DNA of 46,655 bases. It comes from Flammula alnicola. Its lineage: Eukaryota > Basidiomycota > Agaricomycetes > Agaricales > Strophariaceae. Under the pieces are notes generated by a model. That model searched no databases. It saw only the letters and a program-made list of their open reading frames with translations, and was not told the origin of the DNA. Below are positions 20,347-32,600 of this stretch, piece by piece; position 1 is the first letter of the stretch; each line of letters starts with the position of its first letter. The position numbers were made by a program, and so were the translations under genes. The stretch spans positions 1-46,655 of the forward strand of contig JADNRV010000358.1 in NCBI GenBank assembly GCA_015499995.1, given 5' to 3'.

Positions 20347-20654
20347 TGAAGAGACCACGAGTGGCTAGCTGTGAACGGACTACTATTCTCCTTACCTGAG
20401 CTATTTTTAGCACTTAGTAAAGCTTATACCGTAGTCTAAATGTTACAAGTCCGGACATTACAATGACAAGGCTACTAAGGACTAGAGGAAACTATGCAAG
20501 ATAACGAGGAACGCGCGGTCAATTAAAGACATTATCATTAGTAACTATTGAGATAATAGTCAATACATCTAATAAAGTGTACGGAAATAGGCGCCTTTCA
20601 GTAATATCTTAACCATCTGGCCTATACAGAACGAGGCGCGGATCTCTAGATTAA
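20347..20654 (+). repeat. Gypsy-2 5' LTR, first 308 bp
   Basis: It starts TGAAGAGACCACGAG like 7058 and matches 7058-7364. It ends with GGATCTCTAGATTAA (20640-20654), where LINE-1 begins. The LTR continues, on the opposite strand, at 29649 going left. The shared start base in two unrelated surroundings (7058 and 20347) supports this as the true LTR edge. Confidence 0.85.
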
Positions 20655-20788
20655 CATCTCCTCCTTATTCGGTAACCACTTCGTGCGACCGTGGGAAACA
20701 ACTTCAGCAACACCAACATCGTCCCCCACAGCTCCTCCTCGTTGAGCGCTCCTGAGCGCTACTTTACCAATCGACAGATAACAACCCA

Positions 20789-22779
20789 ATGCCCCCCAAA
20801 CCCGGTTCTGGTGGCGATCCGCCTAGCGGATCTCGCGCATCAGAGAGATTGACTGGATTTGCGCCTCGGCGCACTCCTGGAGTTGGCTCGTCGTCTGCTT
20901 CGGCGGCGGCAGCCTCTACCCCTGCGTCTCCCTCTCCTCAGAGGCAGACGTACTCATCTACAGTCCCTCAGCAACAGCGGGACAAAACCCCAGTCAGTGA
21001 GCGCGAACGCACTCCTGTCTTTACTCTGTCGGCCCTGCCACCTGAGCAGGATCCGTCCCACTACCTCACGGATGAGGATGTCATTCTCGATTATGAGGCG
21101 ACTCCTCCTCCTGCTTCTCAATCGACAGCAGATCCCGCCCTGGAGGGTGAGCTCACATCTGCACTCGATGAAATGTCCCGGAATGCGAGGGCCATTGCAG
21201 CATGGATGAGGGGAAACCCGAGTTCATCTGACGATGCCCTTGCTCGCCCTGCAACTGATCTCGCTGCTGCGATCGCCTCCTTGGTGTCCGCAGCTGAATC
21301 TACCGGATGGACCGACATCACCGCGTCCGTCGTCGGAGACGAAGCCCTCTCTCTGGGATACGTCATCGGAGAGACCATCTCAGGCCCAGACGACACCGTC
21401 ATGAGGCCCAACACCGTCCCCTCGCCCAGATCGACCCCCATTCCAGTGATGCGGAGTCGTCTGCCATGGAGACTGACACCACCTCACGCCCTCCCCCTCC
21501 TCGTCAGGATAAGGGGAAGGGTAGAGCCCCCACGAGCAAGGTGGGCCCAGCTTCGTCGCAGCCTTCGGCTGCGCCAAAGCAGGGTCCTCCTGCTCCCCGC
21601 CAGTCTCGCAAGAGGCCGGCGGATTCTTACTTGAGGCCTCCGCCTCCTATTCCTACTGCCACGAAGCCGAAACCCCGCAAGCGCACTTTTGCTGAGCTTG
21701 CGGCGGCCAACCCTTTGTCGCAACGAGATCCTGCCATGGGCCGTAGTGCTCTTGCCAGGTATCCACCTCCGCCCCGCGTCCCTGCGATGCAAGCGGCCAT
21801 CGATGAGCGGGTCTCTGCTGCCAAGAGGCAGAAGAGGCACCCCTCTTTCACCACTGCTGGCCCATCACGCAAGCAGATCCTCCTCGCGTTTAGCGGCCCC
21901 TACACGAAGCCGCACGACACGAAACTCGTCGACCTGGTCCACAAGATCGACAAAGCCTTCCGCGATGCGGGCAGCGCCAATCGGGTGTTGTCTGCCTCGC
22001 ACGCATATGATGGCATTTCTCTTGCCACCTCCCTTGTGTCCACCCAGAGCGATCTCGATATCGCCCGAGGATGGGTGCATAGAATCCTTCCGGAGTCTGA
22101 CACTGTCAAGGTGTCGGTCAGCCTCCCTTCTTCCACCTCGTACCTTCGGGTACTTGACCTACCTGCTTACGGCGATTTCGCCAGTAAGACCCTTACCACA
22201 GGGGCTGAAGTGAAGATGGCAATTCTTGCCTCTCCACTTTCCGTCTTCGCGCCTTTCAAATCCGAGCCTCGGATTAAGCGCAACTCCCCGGCGAGCACCA
22301 CTTGTGTGGCGTTCCTCAATATCTGGGACTCTCAGTCGGGAGCCCGCGCGAAGGCTCTTATCAACAAGACCTTCATGTTCCGTGGCAGGGCTTACCGCAT
22401 TCTTGCGGCGCGCGCCAACCCCGGCGTCCCTCTCTGCACTAGATGCTGGAGGTGGGGCCATCCATCTAACGTTTGCAGGGCTCCCCAGCCCCGCTGCGCT
22501 CATTGCTCCGGGCCACACGAGGAGGAGGTACATCGTATCGCCGCTTCGTGTTGCAAGGGAAATCCCAAGGCAACTCCACCTGTCCCACCTACCCCCGTTG
22601 GGGTGGACTGCCCTCATGCCGCGCGCTGCCCTAATTGTAAGGGCGCGCATAAACCTTACGACAGAAAGTGTCATTTCTGGCACAACCGGTACGATCGTGA
22701 ATGGATCGATGCCAAATATGCCCAGGTACGTGAATATTGGAATCATCGTCGTGCACTCTACTCACAAAACGTAGCTTAA
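20789..22779 (+). pseudogene. LINE-1 ORF1 (Gag-like, three zinc knuckles), one frameshift
   Basis: ATG at 20789. The first part (20789 to about 21439) is Ser/Pro/acid-rich. The frame shifts by one base at the C run 21435-21439, and the remainder is open to the TAA at 22777-22779. The C-terminal third has an RNA-binding-like fold region and then CCHC-type knuckles: C-T-R-C-W-R-W-G-H, C-A-H-C-S-G-P-H and C-P-N-C-K-G-A-H. ORF1 proteins of this class coat the element RNA. The stop overlaps the ORF2 start as TAATG (22777-22781), which suggests coupled termination-reinitiation. The single-base break may be a real mutation or a sequencing error. Confidence 0.85.
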
Positions 22780-25700
22780 TGCAGGCACAACCGCTTGATG
22801 AGATACGGGTTCTGAGTTGGAACGTGGCGAGGGACGGGGTGTCCCTCGATGTAATACTTAGCACATGTACAAATATATATGATGTGTTATTCATCCAAGA
22901 GCCTCCCTGGAGGCACATAAGAACCGCCCCGTCTGCGAAGAGCAGAAAGGGTGAAGATGTAGTCGGCGCGCCCAACCATCCAGACTGGTTGGCCATGGTG
23001 CGCCCCACCACCCCTGACGAGCGACCCCGGGTCATGACCTATGTTTCGACTAGGCTGGCCCGGTATCGCCCGGCTCAACGAAGGGATATTATTGATCATC
23101 CCGACATCATGGTTCTCTCGCTCTCCTCGGGCGAGAGTTCCTTCTACCTTCTGAACGTGTATTCAGATTCCGATCATGGAGCTATTAACTGGCTCCGGGA
23201 TCATGATCGAGATCTTCCCCGATGTCATCTAATGATGGGAGATTTTAACGCACACTCTCCGGACTGGGACCCCAGTTCCACTCGGGAGGGGTGTGCTTTA
23301 TCGCTGCAACAATCTGCGGCCATCCTTGGACTTGAGCTTGCCGCTTTTGGCAACCCTGGGCCCACACACATTCCGAGAGATCGCACCAAGCGCAGCACGG
23401 TGATCGATCTGGCTTTTGTTCCCCCCGATCAGGTGGTGAATGAGTCTACTGTCCGATGCCCGGACATCCAGCTTAAATCGGACCATATCCCGATTTATAC
23501 TACACTGGACATCCTTCCCGCCCCTGACGGGGCGGTTCGGATGTCTCTTCCTACGGAGTCTGTTCAGGCTTTCGTTAATTCTATCACTTCGGGACTGGCG
23601 GCTGTAGATCCGCTGGCCCCGATGACTACCGAGGATCAGATTGAAACTGCGGCTCAAGAAGTGGCGCAGATTTTCTCAGAGGCATGGGCTGCCCATGCCA
23701 AAGAGACCTCTATTACTAAGCGTTCGAAGCCCTGGTGGTCCCAGGAATGCTCTGACGCCCTGCTCAAATTTCGTGGGGATCGCTCCCCCGAGAATTGGAA
23801 ATCCTTTCGGAAGTTAGTCCGGGAAACGAAACGTGTTTTCTTCGATGATCGCATTGGAGAGATCGCGGGCACTAATAAGCGACCGTGGGACCTTATGAAT
23901 TGGGTCCAACAACGGAAGCTCCCTCCCAGTGAGGCGATCCAGTACCGTGGAGAGCCTTGCAATGATTTGCCTGCCTGTGGGATGCCCTGCATGGCACGTA
24001 CAATTCAGCGTCGGATAGAACATACGATGCTGCTCTCTTGGAGTCCATCCCGCAACTTCCTGTTCGGGAATGGGCTCCCTTTCCCCGCTGGAACTCACGG
24101 AAGCTCTTTCTGCGTGTTCCGGTCTTTCTTCTCCGGGTCCGGATCATGTCAATTGGTCCCACCTGAAGAAGATTGTACGTCGGGACCCTCACTCTGTGGA
24201 GGTCCTTATCTCGATTGCTAATGCCTGCATGCGTGTGGGTCATTGGCCGTCGCCCTTTAAGGAGTCTATGTCGGTTATTATCCCCAAACCCGGCAAGCCC
24301 TCGTACTCTACCCCTAAGGCGTTCAGGCCCATTGTGCTTCTGAATACTGTGGGGAAACTCATCGAGAAGATGATCTCGAACCGCATTCAGTTCGACGCTG
24401 TCGGGCAGGATATATTTCACCCGAATCAGGTTGGAGGCGTCAGGGGACGCTCCACCGAGGACGCGGGTCTGTTTTTGACGCACATGGTGAGGGCTGGGTG
24501 GGCTAGAGGGTTGAGGACTAGCATCCTTGCCTTTGACCTTGCTCAGTTCTTTCCTTCTCTTAATCACGAGGTTCTCGTGATTATTCTCCGGAAGCTTGGA
24601 TTTCCACCGCTGGTGGTCAAGTTTTTCAGTTCTTATCTGGTAGAAAGGAAGACGCAGTATGCGTGGAATTCCTTCCTGTCAGACCCTCTACAGGCAGATG
24701 TGGGCGTGGGACAGGGCTCTGCCCTGTCCCCTGTCTTGTCGGCCATTTACTTGGCGCCTATCATGCGTCTTTTCTACAAGAGGTGCCGTGAGATTCATCT
24801 TGCGGTTGACCTTCTGTCATATGTGGACGATGGTACCCTGATTTCTCAGGAGACCGGACTCGATCCCAATGTTGTAAACCTTCGTAAGGCTTACAAGATT
24901 ATATTTGAGCTTTTTACCAAGTTCGCCCTCGCTCTGGAGCACGCGAAGTCGGAGATTTTTCACTTCGACAACACGGCTTCAGTTTATAATCCTGCCATTG
25001 ACTTGGGTGAAGAACCCTACACTGCAGGCAAATGGCTCAAGCCTAAGCCGTTCTGGCGATATCTTGGGTTTTACTTTGATCGCAAGCTCACTTTCAAGGA
25101 GCATGTGAGATACTACTCCACCAAAGGATTCACGTCGGTCGTCTCGATGCGAATGCTGGGGTCTTCTACCAGAGGGTTGCCGCCGCACCTTAAGCGCCTC
25201 CTCTACCGCACGTGCGTTATCCCCATAATTACTTATGGTTACCGCATGTGGTATTTCCGCAAGGCTCGAAACAAGGGGCTTATTGCGCAACTTACTAACG
25301 TCCAGCGTAAGGCTGGGCTTTGGATTACTGGGTGCTTCCGCACTTCTCCCTCGTATGGTGTTGAGGCCCTTGCCGGCCTTCTGCCCATGCCCTTACTTCT
25401 GGACAGGTTGAATTCTCGGGCAGTTGCCCGGACCTCTCTCTTGTCTGATACGCATCCAGTCCGGTCATTTATGGCTGGGCCTTTACTTAAGAAGCCATTC
25501 CTCACAAGATGGCGATTGAGAATTTTACCGAGCGTCAACGGGAAAAGTTGCGCGGAGGACTTGTGGGCAATGCATTGTTCCACCCCGCTGGTCTGGAGGA
25601 ACTGGAGCCTTTTGCTCCAGACGCCAGGCCTGGATATCGTCTAATGGATCGGCATGCGAGCCGGTTTACATGGATGGCTAAACCCCGTGTCAGCAGGGCG

Positions 25701-26647
25701 AAGACCCTGATGCTGCGTGGAAAATCATACTGGACAAACTCATCGAAAAGTGTGACGATGAGCCAGGAACTGCATATGCTGGTGTCGACGGCTCGGTCCC
25801 TCCGGGGCCCTGGCAGGCCGCCAACGGCATTGTTATTAAACGGCAGGGTGCGCTGGTCTTAGCCAGATGCCACTCTTCCGGACGGGCAATAAGCACTGAC
25901 GCTGAGCTCGATGCCATCTCGGTGGCCATCTCCGCAATGGTAGCATTCGGGGACGTCACCAAGGTAGTCATTTTCACGGATTCGATGCATGCTGCTCGAA
26001 TGGCCGTTGATCCCTCCCCGCATTCTCATCAGGGCTCGTCTCTGATAGTGTGTCGGACACTTGAACGATGGTTTCAGGGCGCTGGTAACCGTAAAGTCGT
26101 TTTTGCAGAGTCTCCCTCCGATTTGGAGTGGGACATCCATCAGGAGGCTCATGACCTCGTCCTTGGGTTTCCAGGTGTACCTGTTACACCGGATACCCCT
26201 CTATCTATCGCTTGGCTTAAGAATAAAGCCGACACTGTAGCGCGGGATGCCTGGTCGACAGAGGTCGACGAGGTTCCCAATTTACTTGGCTCCAATTTCT
26301 TGGAGTTAGAGGATCTAAAGGGTAATCCTCTCCGTCTGACCCCCGTTCGCGGTGGGCCGTGGCTTGAAGTCGGCGGCCGCAACTCTCAGTTGTTCGCCCG
26401 CATGTGCCGTGTAATAACGAATCATGCTCCGATCGGCTCGTACTACGAGCGGTTCAAAATCGACGACCCGTTGGCTCTCGGGTGCGTGTGCGGGAAATAT
26501 CCACAGACTCGTGCACATATTTTCAAGTGCCCCAAGCTCTTGATGCTACCTCACAGGGCCCCGTACCTAGTATGGGGTCTTGAGAAATTTTTGAGCGACA
26601 ACCCTAGTGCGTTTGCGTTCAATCGGCCTCAGGCCGGAGTCGGATGA
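22779..26647 (+). pseudogene. LINE-1 ORF2: endonuclease, reverse transcriptase, RNase H, zinc knuckle
   Basis: ATG at 22779. The APE-type endonuclease comes first: L-S-W-N-V, Q-E-P, M-G-D-F-N-A-H-S-P-D-W, T-V-I-D-L-A-F, S-D-H-I-P-I (about 22800-23510). RT follows, with F-D-L-A-Q-F-F and Y-V-D-D at 24820-24831, then RNase H (D-G-S near 25780, T-D-S-M-H near 25978) and a terminal C-x-C-x8-H-x3-C knuckle (about 26485-26530). It nicks target DNA and copies the LINE RNA in place. Three single-base losses relative to LINE-2 (near 23975, 25492 and 25699) break the frame. Otherwise all motifs are present. Confidence 0.9.
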
Positions 26648-27180
26648 GGGACTCTGGACGGGGGGTGATCCTAGGTGTCGTTGGGGCCGTGGCCCAAGAC
26701 CTAGTGCCCAAAGGTGTTTCCATTGTGGTGTGATAAATCCCGCGAGGGCCGCAGCCGTGTTCGTTGCATGGCTTCGCCTGTGACTCTCTGAGTCTATGGC
26801 ACGCATCACTTGGAGGACCCGCCATGGTGTAACGACAACGTCGAGTTTGCCAACGAAGTGGGGAGAGCCGGGCAAGCTCTGACTTCATCTGGGTGACCCC
26901 CCTGTCCACCCTTTAATCCATATTTACCTTACGTTCGGTAGCGTTAACAACGCCGCGCGTTTGTATTTCCTGGGCTGCAAGGTCCGTCATTTGGGTTTCA
27001 GGCTGCTGCGCAGTCTCGCCCGCGTCGCGCTCGCGCGCGCCGCATGCTCCCCTGCGAGCAACCAATTTCTTTCTTTTGCATTGGGTATTGTAGCGTACTC
27101 GTTTGTATTAGTTAGAGTCCGAGCTGCGATCGAGCTTCGGAATAAAAATTGTTGATTTAAAAAAAAAAAAAAAAAAAAAA

Positions 27181-28050
27181 ATCCATCTTGTCTTTCAGCC
27201 TCTGCTGAAATTCCTCCAACAGGCATCCTAGGAACTCCGTTACTAGCTCTTTATTCGACATAAGCGCTGGTGTTACCAACAGTTTTTCGGCTTCTGCAAC
27301 GAATGCTCGTTTCAGGCTTAAAAGAGCATGAAGGTCTTGCCTAGGGATCCCATGCCGCCCGGCTTTCTCTGCGCATATCTTTTTGAACCGTAAAAGCGAG
27401 CCTCTTTCGAGTGCGGCGGCTTCTGGATAGCTTTTTATGACTTCATCTCTAAAAGCTTTCCAGGCTCCGGCTTTGTACTTGTCAAATGCGCTCCATTCTG
27501 CTTCAGTTTCCGCTGGGGCATATTTGCCTAGTAGCCTTATTTTCTCCTTGTCATCCATGATAGAATGAGTAGAATAGAGATCCTCCATGCGAGATATAAA
27601 TCTCAGCAATTCGGACTCCTTGTCTGGATCAAACTTTGGCGCATCTCTTGTTCCTGGTGCTGGCATACCCATCTTAGTAGGTCTAGTTGGTACGTTTGGC
27701 GTCTGGAAAAGTTCTTAGGTAATATCTTCGTCTTCCTCTTCTGGTGGGGAGGTCGCTCTTTGTGTAGGTACAGAAGCCGTCCTGGATAATATCCTGCGAG
27801 GTGCGCTTTGAATATTATTTAAGGATCTGACTTTCTGACTATAGTCTGAGTGGGTTTTCTCTTTCGAGAAAGGTTCTCTTTTCTTTGGTAATGGTAAAGG
27901 TAAAGGTTCTGTCCCTGCCCTTATCGAATTATAAGTGGTACGCACTGCTGGTGCTCTCGATGAAGATGCTACCGCTGACGCTGGTTTATTGGCGCTCTTG
28001 TTCTCCTTGTTAGGATTACTTGAGCCCTCAATTTTGTATGGTTTTAACCA
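27181..28050 (-). pseudogene. Gypsy-2 Gag, N-terminal half (inverted segment)
   Basis: On the minus strand one frame runs from about 28050 to 27181. It has a Ser/Pro/Lys-rich leader, one in-frame TAA near 27715, then an acidic/aromatic Gag core (P-K-F-D-P-D, L-R-F-I-S-R-M-E, W-x-A-F-R-D-E-V-I-K-S-Y-P). It ends L-K-D-K-M-D at the target copy (27181-27195), where LINE poly(A) follows. The continuation K-D-K-M-D-D-L-A-D is at 32915 on the plus strand. Gag forms the particle. This half is separated from its LTR-proximal promoter by nothing, but from the rest of the element by the inversion and LINE-2. Confidence 0.82.
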
Positions 28051-28767
28051 TTAACCGATCCAAATCCTATACAGGTTGAAGCACGACTTTTCTGTCTGAA
28101 TAATCGACGCCTCTTTTACCGCTACCTCATATCAAATATCTTAGAAACCCCCCCTCGCGGTGGGCTCCAGATAAAGATGCTTAGTGCGGGGTGTGTGTGA
28201 ACTACTAGATAATCAAGTAGTCGCTTTCAATAGACTTTGTAAGGTCTATTAAAGAGATACTATCAAATCCGACTTGCTTCACTTTTAATAACTACTTTAC
28301 TACACTCAAACACCCAAATCAATGTTTAGTTGACTTAGTTCGTCCAAGGGGAGGATAATAGTTTTTATAATATCGATACCTGATAGTAGGTGCATGATAA
28401 AAGAAGGTGTTTAACTATGTAACGGCTCAGGCAAGGCCTTAGGCGCGTTTATAGTCAATGGGTCGTTTTAAGTCCAATAGACTTGTGTAAATTCTGGTCT
28501 GGTACTCGGAAACTAGTGCTCATGCACAAACTGCTAACTGATCTCGCTTTGTCTTGTTCTCCAATTGAGAAGATAGCTCTATGCCCTTTAACTTGTCTTT
28601 ACTTGTCTCAAAAACTATACTTGTAGAAAGAGGCGCGCAGATGTCTTATCCGCTGACACTACAGTCTCTTAACAATGGCCAGAGGCGCATAGACGCTTTG
28701 TCTACCGACACTACAGTCCAGGTCCCCAGATGTCCTTTGACAAAGGGTAGGTTTTGAACAAGTCACT
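28051..28767 (-). other. Gypsy-2 untranslated leader or LTR inner part
   Basis: This 0.7-kb stretch has no supported coding region and lies between Gag and the LTR-homologous block on the minus strand. It contains a diverged tandem duplication of about 50 bp (phrases around CGCAGATGTCTTATC at 28637 and CATAGACGCTTTGTC at 28688, each followed by GACACTACAGTC). The LTR-leader border and primer-binding site cannot be fixed without the 3' LTR. Confidence 0.5.
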
Positions 28768-29644
28768 TAGACAGGTTCCTTGGCTTATAACTCTCTTTAC
28801 TTGTCTTGGCGAATCACTTAGACACGTGTTCTCATCTTAACAGTTCGTTTATATTGTTACTTGGTTTCTTTTTATATTATGGGACTCTCGCTTTGAAGCT
28901 ACTTGGTACTTTAGAGGTGAAACACTTAAGATATAACTCTTAAGCGCTTGTATCTCGTGGGTGGTAAATTGCTTGTATTCTACGGTGTTACAGGGCTGCT
29001 TATATACTACTGAGATGATATATTATTACATAGACGCAATGACGAGAATATAGAGATTTCATGGGCATTTGTGCACAAGCGGCGGCCTTGTGGAGTACAG
29101 TTTCCATGTGCGTCCGCTCAATCATGCCTTTTTGGTTGGATCGGGAGCTCAGATCGTCGTCGGCTCGGCTAACTTAAGCGCCTAAGACTTAATCCTCCTC
29201 GACCGCGTGGTATACAGGCTCGTGACCTTTCGTTTGCATTGGTATCTTGTCCTGTCATTGGCTATAGACTGACCGGAGCATAGACGCGCCTACATCTCAT
29301 CGGAGACGCTCGGGCAATCCACGCACGTTCTGTCCGAGATAATGCTTGTGATTAGGGTTGTAACCCTTCGTCCTCTGTACCCGGTATCTTGGTACCCTCG
29401 GCGTGCATCTGGGATCTCGCTGTGTCGAGTTATGCACCCCGGAAATCTTCCTGTACCCAGTTATTACCCGATATGGTATGTGTTCCCAATTTGGTATCCC
29501 TTTGATCCGAGCTTTGATCGGCGTTGCTACAGGCGCGTCTATGGGCGTCTGCTTTACCCCGACTGCTCCACTGTCCTTGATGCCTTCAGCAATGTCACGC
29601 GACCTGTCCTGTAATGTGCCTAGATGTCCGTTCTTTAATCTAGA

Positions 29645-29649
<5 letters not shown>
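28768..29649 (-). repeat. Gypsy-2 5' LTR, remainder (inverted segment)
   Basis: This is the reverse complement of 7350-8229, including the TATA-like box at 29000-29006. Its outer edge is TTAATCTAGAGATCC (29635-29649), the complement of GGATCTCTAGATTAA at 20640. A poly(T) stretch from a minus-strand LINE adjoins it at 29650. It completes the LTR begun at 20347. Confidence 0.88.
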
Positions 29650-29684
<35 letters not shown>

Positions 29685-32600
29685 ACAATTTTTATTCCGA
29701 AGCACGATCGCAGCTCGGACTCTAACTAATACAAACGAGTACGCTACAATACCCAATGCAAAAGAAAGAAATTGGTCGCTCGCAGGGGAGCGTGCGGCGC
29801 GCGCGAGCGCGACGCGGGCGGGACTGCGCAGCAGCCTGAAACCCAAATGACGGACCTCGCAGCCCAGGAAATACAAACGCGCGGCGTTGTTAACGCTACC
29901 GAACGTAAGGTAGATATGGATTAAAAGGGTGGACAGGGGGGTCACCCAAATGAAGTCAGAGCTTGCCCGGCTCTCCCCACTTCGTTGGCAAACTCGACGT
30001 TGTCGTTACACCATGGCGGGTCCTCCAAATGATGCGTGCCATAGACTCAGAGAGTCACAAGCGAAGCCATGCAACGAACACGGCTGCGGCCCTCGCGGGA
30101 TTTATCGCACCATAATGGAAACACCTGCGGGCACTAGGTCTTGGGCCAAGGCCCCGACGACACCTAGGATCACCCCCCGTCCAGAGTCCCTCATCCGACT
30201 CCGGCCTGGGGCCGATTGAACGCAAACGCACTAGGGTTGTCGCTCAAAAATTTCTCAAGACCCCATACTAGGTACGGGGCCCTGTGAGGTAGCATCAAGA
30301 GCTTGGGGCACTTGAAAATATGTGCACGGGTCTGTGGATATTTCCCGCACACGCACCCGAGAGCCAACGGGTCGTCGATTTTGAACCGCTCGTAGTACGA
30401 GCCGATCGGAGCATGATTCGTTATTACACGGCACATGCGGGCGAACAACTGAGAGTTGCGGCCGCCGACTTCAAGCCACGGCCCACCGCGAACGGGGGTC
30501 AGACGGAGAGGATTACCCTTTAGATCCTCTAACTCCAAGAAATTGGAGCCAAGTAAATTGGGAACCTCGTCGACCTCTGTCGACCAGGCATCCCGCGCTA
30601 CAGTGTCGGCTTTATTCTTAAGCCAAGCGATAGATAGAGGGGTATCCGGTGTAACAGGTACACCTGGAAACCCAAGGACGAGGTCATGAGCCTCCTGATG
30701 GATGTCCCACTCCAAATCGGAGGGAGACTCTGCAAAAACGACTTTACGGTTACCAGCGCCCTGAAACCATCGTTCAAGTGTCCGACACACTATCAGAGAC
30801 GAGCCCTGATGAGAATGCGGGGAGGGATCAACGGCCATTCGAGCAGCATGCATCGAATCCGTGAAAATGACTACCTTGGTGACGTCCCCGAATGCTACCA
30901 TTGCGGAGATGGCCACCGAGATGGCATCGAGCTCAGCGTCAGTGCTTATTGCCCGTCCGGAAGAGTGGCATCTGGCTAAGACCAGCGCACCCTGCCGTTT
31001 AATAACAATGCCGTTGGCGGCCTGCCAGGGCCCCGGAGGGACCGAGCCGTCGACACCAGCATATGCAGTTCCTGGCTCATCGTCACACTTTTCGATGAGT
31101 TTGTCCAGTATGATTTTCCACGCAGCATCAGGGTCTTCGGCCCTGCTGACACGGGGTTTAGCCATCCATGTAAACCGGCTCGCATGCCGATCCATTAGAC
31201 GATATCCAGGCCTGGCGTCTGGAGCAAAAGGCTCCAGTTCCTCCAGACCAGCGGGGTGGAACAATGCATTGCCCACAAGTCCTCCGCGCAACTTTTCCCG
31301 TTGACGCTCGGTAAAATTCTCAATCGCCATCTTGTGAGGAATGGCTCTCTTAAGTAAAGGCCCAGCCATAAATGACCGGACTGGATGCGTATCAGACAAG
31401 AGAGAGGTCCGGGCAACTGCCCGAGAATTCAACCTGTCCAGAAGTAAGGGCATGGGCAGAAGGCCGGCAAGGGCCTCAACACCATACGAGGGAGAAGTGC
31501 GGAAGCACCCAGTAATCCAAAGCCCAGCCTTACGCTGGACGTTAGTAAGTTGCGCAATAAGCCCCTTGTTTCGAGCCTTGCGGAAATACCACATGCGGTA
31601 ACCATAAGTAATTATGGGGATAACGCACGTGCGGTAGAGGAGGCGCTTAAGGTGCGGCGGCAACCCTCTGGTAGAAGACCCCAGCATTCGCATCGAGACG
31701 ACCGACGTGAATCCTTTGGTGGAGTAGTATCTCACATGCTCCTTGAAAGTGAGCTTGCGATCAAAGTAAAACCCAAGATATCGCCAGAACGGCTTAGGCT
31801 TGAGCCATTTGCCTGCAGTGTAGGGTTCTTCACCCAAGTCAATGGCAGGATTATAAACTGAAGCCGTGTTGTCGAAGTGAAAAATCTCCGACTTCGCGTG
31901 CTCCAGAGCGAGGGCGAACTTGGTAAAAAGCTCAAATATAATCTTGTAAGCCTTACGAAGGTTTACAACATTGGGATCGAGTCCGGTCTCCTGAGAAATC
32001 AGGGTACCATCGTCCACATATGACAGAAGGTCAACCGCAAGATGAATCTCACGGCACCTCTTGTAGAAAAGACGCATGATAGGCGCCAAGTAAATGGCCG
32101 ACAAGACAGGGGACAGGGCAGAGCCCTGTCCCACGCCCACATCTGCCTGTAGAGGGTCTGACAGGAAGGAATTCCACGCATACTGCGTCTTCCTTTCTAC
32201 CAGATAAGAACTGAAAAACTTGACCACCAGCGGTGGAAATCCAAGCTTCCGGAGAATAATCACGAGAACCTCGTGATTAAGAGAAGGAAAGAACTGAGCA
32301 AGGTCAAAGGCAAGGATGCTAGTCCTCAACCCTCTAGCCCACCCAGCCCTCACCATGTGCGTCAAAAACAGACCCGCGTCCTCGGTGGAGCGTCCCCTGA
32401 CGCCTCCAACCTGATTCGGGTGAAATATATCCTGCCCGACAGCGTCGAACTGAATGCGGTTCGAGATCATCTTCTCGATGAGTTTCCCCACAGTATTCAG
32501 AAGCACAATGGGCCTGAACGCCTTAGGGGTAGAGTACGAGGGCTTGCCGGGTTTGGGGATAATAACCGACATAGACTCCTTAAAGGGCGACGGCCAATGA

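Larger units (their letters stand above)
20655..27180 (+). mobile_element. LINE-1 (Tad1-like), full length
   Basis: A 6.5-kb non-LTR retrotransposon: 134-bp 5' UTR, ORF1 (20789-22779), ORF2 (22779-26647), a 3' UTR of about 510 bp and poly(A) (27158-27180). Its 5' flank is GGATCTCTAGATTAA, but the sequence after its poly(A) is the antisense of AAAGACAAGATGGAT, which is the target copy of LINE-2. Its 5' part thus belongs to the insertion in the LTR and its 3' end to the insertion in gag: a recombinant. It is almost identical to LINE-2 where they overlap. Confidence 0.92.
27181..29649. other. Inverted segment between two opposed LINE copies
   Basis: The 5' end of Gypsy-2 lies backwards relative to both its first 308 bp (20347-20654) and its gag/pol remainder (32915 onward). 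The LINE target duplications pair crosswise: 20640 with 29635, and 27181 with 32915. True breakpoints lie somewhere within the 3.2-kb region shared by LINE-1 and LINE-2, so the inverted stretch is larger than the unique part given here. Confidence 0.88.

Noticed and set aside
23893..24567. Long antisense open frames opposite RT in LINE-1, LINE-2 and LINE-0
   Set aside because: They recur in every LINE copy as shadows of the codon pattern of ORF2, and contain none of the protein motifs of the sense frame.
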